Part shown: positions 58,919 to 64,000 of the stretch, in pieces
Numbering within the stretch: the stretch's first letter is position 1
How the letters are laid out: every line of letters starts with the position of its first letter
Assembly (NCBI GenBank): GCA_036426205.1
Contig: CM071570.1
Coordinates: forward strand, 54,023,087-54,087,086
Direction: 5' to 3'
Origin: Ascaphus truei
Lineage: Eukaryota; Chordata; Amphibia; Anura; Ascaphidae
DNA length: 64,000 nt
Program-made: the position numbers and the translations under genes
Notes under the pieces: generated by a model
Told to the model about the DNA's origin: nothing
Database searches by the model: none
The model's input: the letters and a program-made list of their open reading frames with translations, nothing else

Positions 58919-59228
58919 AATATAGTTGTAGAAGAGATCCGAAGATTCCAGCGGTGCACAGCTCGTAGGAATGGGAGACCAGCAAGGTGTTGATTAAAAA
59001 TGAATGAAAAAACATGGTATGGGGGACACACTCTGACGCGTTTCGGACTGGCGTCCTTAATCATAGACCTCTATGATTGGACAACCAGCCGAATCCGAAA
59101 CGCGTCAGAGTGTGTCCCCCATACCATGTTTTTTCAATAAAAATTCATTTTTAATCAACACCTTGCTGGTCTCCCATTCCTACGAGCTGTGCACCGCTGG
59201 AATCTTCGGATCTCTTCTACAACTATAT
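58919..59228. repeat. Head-to-head inverted repeat with hammerhead-like modules at the centre
   Basis: Left arm 58919-59068 and right arm 59069-59228 are inverted copies: TATAGTTGTAGAAGAGATCC / GGATCTCTTCTACAACTATA, and GAATGGGAGACCAGCAAGGT / its inverse. The centre AATCATAG and CTATGATT flank a short ACCT loop. The plus-strand right arm reads CTCTATGATTGGAC...GAATCC, then GAAACGCGTCAGAG. The minus-strand left arm reads TCTATGATTAAGGAC...GTCC, then GAAACGCGTCAGA. Confidence 0.85.
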
Positions 59229-60284
59229 TGCACACTGAGCGTGGATGCACGCACCCAGGGAAGCAGTCCTATGTGAGTATTGCATGTCTCTCTTCTTTGA
59301 GACTTGATGACCGGCAACAGTGCAAGCAACACAAGGGTCATGTATGGCGCAATCCTACAAAGTAACGGTATGTTAACCCTTATTTATCTTCATATATGAT
59401 AACGTTATTGTGGATGCATTCATCAAGCACTGGGTCCAATACATTGCTGTGTTCATAGGCTGACTCCCCAAAAGTTTAAGGACTTTATCATCTACTCAAG
59501 TTCTGACCTAGATTGAGCACTGTATTTGGGACTTACGCCCCATAACTACACATAAAAAATAAATATATCCATAGTGCAGACCAATAGTAAAACGTAATTT
59601 TATAATGGTACCAAAAATGCACACTTACAATAAAAACGTTAAAATACGCATGAATCACCAAATGTGATAAAGGAGAGTCGATTTTTGCCTGGCTCACCCC
59701 CTGCCTCCTTTCAGCGATTGATCAGATGGTAGGACGCCTCTGCTGTTAGTTCTCTGCTTCCCGGTGACTCTCTGGGGCGTTGCGTCACTTCCGGTTTTGC
59801 CTTTTGGATTGACAGTCACTAGCACCTCGTCTCTTCTCTGGCGGCTTCCACTCAACGCGTTTCGCCAATCGGTTCAAGTGAACAAGCATAAGGTAGAGAC
59901 ACGAGGGTGGCCGTAAATAATCCTAGTATGCAGGTGAAGGGTATAACCTGGAATGCACAGTAAAATAAGTAAAGAACGTCTATTGATACCTAAAATATTT
60001 ATGGTGGTGTGGGATATAGAAGGCCAAAGGCAGTGGAATAGAGGTGGGTAAAGACCACTGACGTCCGAAGTGGATCCCTGGTGTATAGTGATGTGCAAAT
60101 TGAGTGTCTTAGGGTGCAGTGTGACCACAGACACATCCCTCATGAAGTCAGGGACAACTATATAGCCATAGGAGTCCACAATCTGAAAAGAGGAATGCGT
60201 GGGATTAGACCTGATGAGGAGACAGGATACAGTAGCATACAACACTGCTGATCAGCTTTCCTAGATAGGGGGAGGAGGATGAAA
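59229..60284. other. Repeat-like sequence with CGCGTTTCG module at 59853-59866
   Basis: Minus strand at 59835-59885 reads CACTTGAACCGATTGGCGAA and continues ACGCGTTGAGTGG. CACT and AGTG make an outer pair and CC/GG a short inner stem. No CUGANGA box. No coding motif in the rest. Confidence 0.45.
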
Positions 60285-60873
60285 ATGAACCAAGGGTGTC
60301 CCAATTCAGAAACACCCCAGGTGCAACTCCTTATTCATACCCCCTGGGGCCAAGGTGCCGGTCGGTTCCCCTGGGAGATATGGAAAAGGGAGGAAGCTGC
60401 GGTCATCTTACGTCCCAGAGTGTCGAAGACCCTGCGGAACTGCCTGGCAAAGAATCCGCTGTCCTGTGTAAGGTCCGACCTCTGCTCCCAGATGGGGGAA
60501 GCCCAGGTCGGGGTATCGTCCGTAAGGAGAGAGATGATGTAGGCGACCTTGGATCTTGGGGAAACAACGAGAAGGCGTGATCTCAAACTGTATGAAGCAC
60601 TGATTAAGGAAGCCTCTACACCCATGGGGATCTCCTGCTTAACGGTTAGGCGTTGGAAGACGGGATTCTGTAGAAGTTGTGGCGGGAACCAGAGTAGCAG
60701 AGGCAGCTGTCAGTGGAGTAGATACGGGAGAGGCGGTCTGTGTCTGGACAGTGAGGGAATGGAGGCTCTGCTGTAGCAGGTCCACCCGACAGTCATTTTG
60801 CTCCAGGTATCTCTAGTCTCGAGAACATATTGGCGTGAGAGGACAGAGTCCTCTCCACCTCAGCGGGGTCCAT
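60285..60873 (-). pseudogene. Ty3/gypsy (Sushi-like) gag, frameshifted
   Basis: On the minus strand, a gag of the Sushi-ichi type is visible. It starts MDPAEVERTLSSHANM with the ATG at 60871-60873. It then reads DCRVDLLQQSLHSL, AGDPHGCRGFLNQC and, after a frameshift near 60600, KVAYIISLLTDDTPTWASP, FARQFRRVFD and SSLFHISQG. GDP..CRGFLNQC and the VAY(I/V)ISLL..WA block are family hallmarks. The first part also has an in-frame stop. No zinc knuckle or pol follows before the copy ends. Not a domesticated gene such as RTL/PNMA, because the frame is broken. Confidence 0.85.
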
Positions 60874-60879
60874 GTTTGT

Positions 60880-61290
60880 TGGGCTGAGCATACTGTCACG
60901 GTGTGCTCACCACAAACAAGGCGGACCCGTGGTGCTGAGGTGGGAAATGGATATAACGCCACCCACTGTCACGAGGGCGCACGAGGAACCTGCAGCGTGG
61001 GGGTGTGTGTCCAGCAAGGGCTGTGGTAGGGCAGAGTGCAGGTGCAGGGAAAACCTCAGAGTAGGGAGGCGGACCATCAGTGAGGGAGTGCGTCCGTGCA
61101 GATGCCACACGGGCCTGGGGTCAGTGCTATTTCCGGATTGGTGTGCGCGTATAATGCGGAGGTTACCAGGCACGGCAGGAGGTGGGAGCAGAGGACGCAA
61201 AGAGCCTGCGCTGATAGTGGGGAGGGTGCCGATGGCGGCGTGGCTCCCTGAGCCTCACAGGTGGCACTAGTTGCATTGTTGCTGTGGCTG
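60880..61290 (-). mobile_element. Probable leader and LTR of the gag element
   Basis: Upstream of the gag start on the minus strand, GTGAGCACACCGTGACA (ending at about 60895) could be the LTR 3' end (...CA), followed by a very short leader. The sequence to about 61290 is GC-rich and differs from the AT-rich flank. The outer LTR border is not defined. Confidence 0.4.
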
Positions 61291-61498
61291 CCTGATGCTG
61301 CTTCTGATATTATGCCAAGCTGAGGAGGCAGAAGAGTCCAAGATGATTTTATTTCATGTTGTTTGAATTGCTTCCATCTGATCTTGGGCACAGTGGTTAA
61401 TGTTATCTCAGAGCTGGCGTATTTAACCAACACAAAAAAATGGAAAACGGTGACATTTACAGATGCAAACTGTGACGCATTATAACATTGCACTAAGC
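61291..61498. other. No gene seen
   Basis: Short stretch between the gag element and the next MITE. Nothing recognised. Confidence 0.4.
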
Positions 61499-61758
61499 CA
61501 GGGGTGCGCAAAACTTTCTGGGGGGGGGGGGAAGGGTTACAGAGGCATTAAATTAAATGCCGACGATCACGTGAGGCCTCTGTAACTTGACTTACCTTGC
61601 CTTCCAGCGATGCATCGTCGAGGCAACTCGGAGTCAAATTATGGCGTGAGGTCAAGTGACCTCACATGACCCTGTGGTGTCATTTGATGCCAGAGCCAAG
61701 CAGGGGAGGGGGCGCGAGCAGGCAGGGGAGCGCAGGAAGGAAACTTTGCACACCCCTG
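61499..61758. mobile_element. hAT MITE, CAGGGGTGCGCAAA family
   Basis: Ends CAGGGGTGCGCAAA and (inverted) CAGGGGTGTGCAAA. Flanks CACTAAGC and CAATAAGC agree at 7 of 8 bases. Interior with AGTGACCTCACATGACCC and a G-run. Same family as 33700-34043 and 63457-63753. Confidence 0.88.
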
Positions 61759-61766
61759 CAATAAGC

Positions 61767-62442
61767 AATGCCTCCCCTGTCTACTCTTACCATCACAATC
61801 TATAGCTCCTCCTATAACTGGCCTCTATAAGTCTAACTGGTAGCTGGGCACTAAGAGTGCTTCTTAAAAGCCTAAAAGGGATCCATTAGAAAACCAATAG
61901 TTGCAGAAAATCCACCTGTTGCAGCCATGACAGAGTCCTGGGCCCGCCATCCTCCTTGTGCTACAGATGAAAGTTAGGACATACATAGAACAAGCCAAGC
62001 ACTGGACCAACAGGAATATTACATCTGTGGCTGGCCATGCTACATCGGTTCTGGCTTGTTTGAGCCCCCATAAAATTGTAGAAAATAAATGGCATTTTAA
62101 ATGATGCAACTGGCACTAGTGATCAATGATGATAATGGCTGTGCTGGGTGTGGTGAACACTTAAGGGTGCTTGATAGTACTAGCAATTTGCGATGTGCAG
62201 GATAGTACTGGTGGCAGCTGTCAGTCCGCTTACTGAGCAGCAGTAAATGAGCTTGTGACAGACTCTGGCTTTCACTTCTCACTTGATTTCTCCCGCTAGA
62301 CCCCGATGCTGTGGCAGCCGTCACATAAAACACTGGAATAATATCACTGACTTCAGCATTTCAACTCCTGATCATAGCTGTGGCCTCCTCAGATGGTTGT
62401 AGTAGCCAATATAACTCCCCCGTCAGATGCCACAAATTAGGC
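61767..62442. other. Intergenic, no gene seen
   Basis: Mixed composition, nothing recognised. Confidence 0.4.
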
Positions 62443-62965
62443 CAGTGATTCCCAACCTTTTTTGTTTGGAGGAACCCTTTAAAAAAATCTTGGGGAAGCC
62501 CTATTGGGCTGCACGGGTAAAATAATTATCATCATCATATCTCCCCCAGCGCCCCTCAACATCATTCTCATATATCTTCCCCAGTACCCCTCATCATCAT
62601 CATCCTCATATCTCCCCCAGCACCCATCATCATCCTCATATCTCCCCAAGCACCCTTCATCATCATCCTCATATCTCCCCCAGCACCCTTCATCATCATC
62701 CTCATATCTCCCCCAGCACCCTTCATCATCCTCATATCTCCCTCAGCACCCTTCATCATCATCCTCATATCTCCCCCAGCACCCTTCATCATCCTCATAT
62801 CTCCCTCAGCACCCTTCATCATCATCATATCTCCCTCAGCACCCTTTATCATCCTCATATCTCCCCCAGCACCCTTCATCATCATCATCCTCATATCTCT
62901 CCCAACACCCTTCATCATCACCCTCATATACCCATATTATGCGGAACCCTGGTTGGGAATTACTG
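62443..62965. mobile_element. hAT MITE carrying an internal minisatellite
   Basis: Ends CAGTGATTCCCAACC and (inverted) CAGTAATTCCCAACC. Flanks AATTAGGC and GGTTAGGC agree at 6 of 8 bases. Most of the interior (about 62528-62930) is a tandem array. Confidence 0.82.
62528..62930. repeat. Minisatellite of CATCATCCTCATATCTCCCC type
   Basis: About 12-13 units of roughly 27-36 bp. Each has CAT triplets, CTCATATCTCCC and CAGCACCCTT. The unit has no stop in two frames, giving spurious ORFs on both strands rich in SSSYLPQHP and MRMMMKGAGGD. Confidence 0.95.
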
Positions 62966-62973
62966 GGTTAGGC

Positions 62974-63456
62974 AACAAGTTTGCCACATATATGATCATG
63001 AAGTTGTCCACTATGTAATCATTTGCTGCTTTGTGCTGCTAATAGAGCCCATCTAGCATGCACAGGGTTGAGCTTTGCAGAGTGTGAACCTCTGTTTTGA
63101 GCTTGTGGCATGGCAGGTTTTTAGACTCCTACACACAACCGAGGGCATTACGAGCTATATAGGAGCTAAAGTGGACAGAGATTTTTCTAAATTCTGATAT
63201 TTCCTGCACTTCCTCATACTGCACTAAGAAATGGTTAACCACCAAGATGAGTACATGGGCAAAGCAGGGAGACTCCGAGCATTTCATTAGCTCCATAAAA
63301 GGATTGCAATCTGCGGATAAATGTACATTGTATAACGATGGCCCCTTTTTGAACTATAGAACAGCGTTATTAATAAGGGAATTTAGAGATGATCCCTAGT
63401 AGTGAGGCAAGGGCAGTGGTCATGTGATGCACCCAGGAAGAAGCTGTACTCAAAAA
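62974..63456. other. Intergenic, no gene seen
   Basis: No coding motif or named repeat. Confidence 0.4.
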
Positions 63457-63753
63457 CAGGGGTGTGCAAACTCACCTCCCCCCTGCACCCCCCTGTTTGC
63501 ACATCCCCCCCCCCCTGCACCTTTTCTCTGGCGTCAAGATGCTGCGGAGTCACGTTGCAGCATCATTTGACGCCGCGTTGACAAGGTAAGGGAAGTTGCA
63601 GAGGCTTCACCCGATCCCCCCGGCATTTCATTTAAATGCCTTGGGGAGAGCGCTGGGCCTCTGTAACTGCCGCACGCACACTCCCCCCATTACCCCCCCA
63701 CCCCCCCACACCCCTGGAAAAATCTTGCGCACCCTCCAGTTTGCGCACCTCTG
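63457..63753. mobile_element. hAT MITE, CAGGGGTG(C/T)GCAAA family
   Basis: Ends CAGGGGTGTGCAAAC and (inverted) CAGAGGTGCGCAAAC. Flanks CTCAAAAA and CTCTAAAA agree at 7 of 8 bases. The interior GTTGCAGAGGCTTCAC and CATTTAAATGCCTTGGGG are shared with 33700-34043. Confidence 0.88.
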
Positions 63754-64000
63754 CTCTAAAACATGGCTGTGCCTTGTTATTTAAAAACATTTTTTCTCAT
63801 GAAAATGCTTCACTGCTTTATGAACCCGCAAAGAACATTACATGGAGTCAGAAGTCCTGTTTTTTCAATGCTGGATAAAGAGAGAACAAGTGCAGCAGTA
63901 AGCAATAGAGGCACAAAGGCTGTTATAAGTAATGGATGTATCGCAACCCCCCATTCATCCACCAACTGTTTAACAATGTTGCAGAGAACTGGAAGAAGTT
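63754..64000. other. Right edge, no gene seen
   Basis: AT-rich sequence, nothing recognised. Confidence 0.4.

Noticed and set aside
60285..60873. Domesticated gag gene (RTL/PNMA type)
   Set aside because: There is an in-frame stop and a frameshift, so no intact protein is possible.
62504..62971. ORFs of 155 (+) and 119 (-) residues rich in SSSSYLPQHP or MRMMMKGAGG
   Set aside because: Both are translations of the minisatellite inside a hAT MITE.

Overview
This window is vertebrate nuclear DNA, most likely from an amphibian, with a frog as the best guess. The evidence is one split vertebrate gene in long introns, and a repeat load mixing Penelope-like, CR1/Rex-like, Ty3/gypsy, Tc1, hAT, PIF/Harbinger and Helitron elements. 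I see no bacterial or organellar features. The species call is inference from repeat style and gene similarity.

The only host gene I can support is on the + strand: the last six coding exons of the serine palmitoyltransferase catalytic subunit, best matched to SPTLC3. Exons lie at 11431-11536, 18840-19059, 21877-22003, 42826-42961, 49201-49330 and 51501-51614. All have AG/GT boundaries and matching phases. Together they give 276 codons, the C-terminal half of a protein of about 550 residues. They include the PLP-binding lysine and end at a stop codon followed by an AATAAA at 51786. Earlier exons must lie to the left of the window, so bases 1-11430 are probably also intron. Everything after about 51.8 kb is intergenic.

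The rest is repeats. Left (1-11.4 kb): Penelope-like reverse transcriptase (-), a foldback element, a decayed Ty3/gypsy pol (+), a LINE endonuclease piece (-), a repeat with a hammerhead-like fold, and a CR1-like 3' end (-). Intron after exon A (11.5-18.8 kb): a near-symmetrical 1.4 kb palindrome, small MITEs, AT microsatellites and a GC-rich minisatellite. The 20.8 kb intron (22.0-42.8 kb): an LTR-type element with internal tandem repeats and a small cysteine-rich ORF, two inverted tRNA-derived SINE-like copies, a Tc1 3' half, many hAT and Harbinger non-autonomous elements and a LINE 3' end. The introns before exons E and F hold a 1.05 kb inverted repeat, a SINE split by a Harbinger MITE, and a shortened Helitron ending 130 bp before exon E. 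Downstream (51.8-64 kb): more hAT MITEs with recognisable 8-bp target duplications, a second head-to-head hammerhead-like inverted repeat, and a Sushi-like Ty3/gypsy gag (-).

No convincing new biological system is visible. The most interesting signals are the hammerhead-like module shared by several repeat families, often sitting at or near foldback structures, and a valine in SPTLC3 where human SPTLC2 and SPTLC3 have the serine linked to substrate choice.
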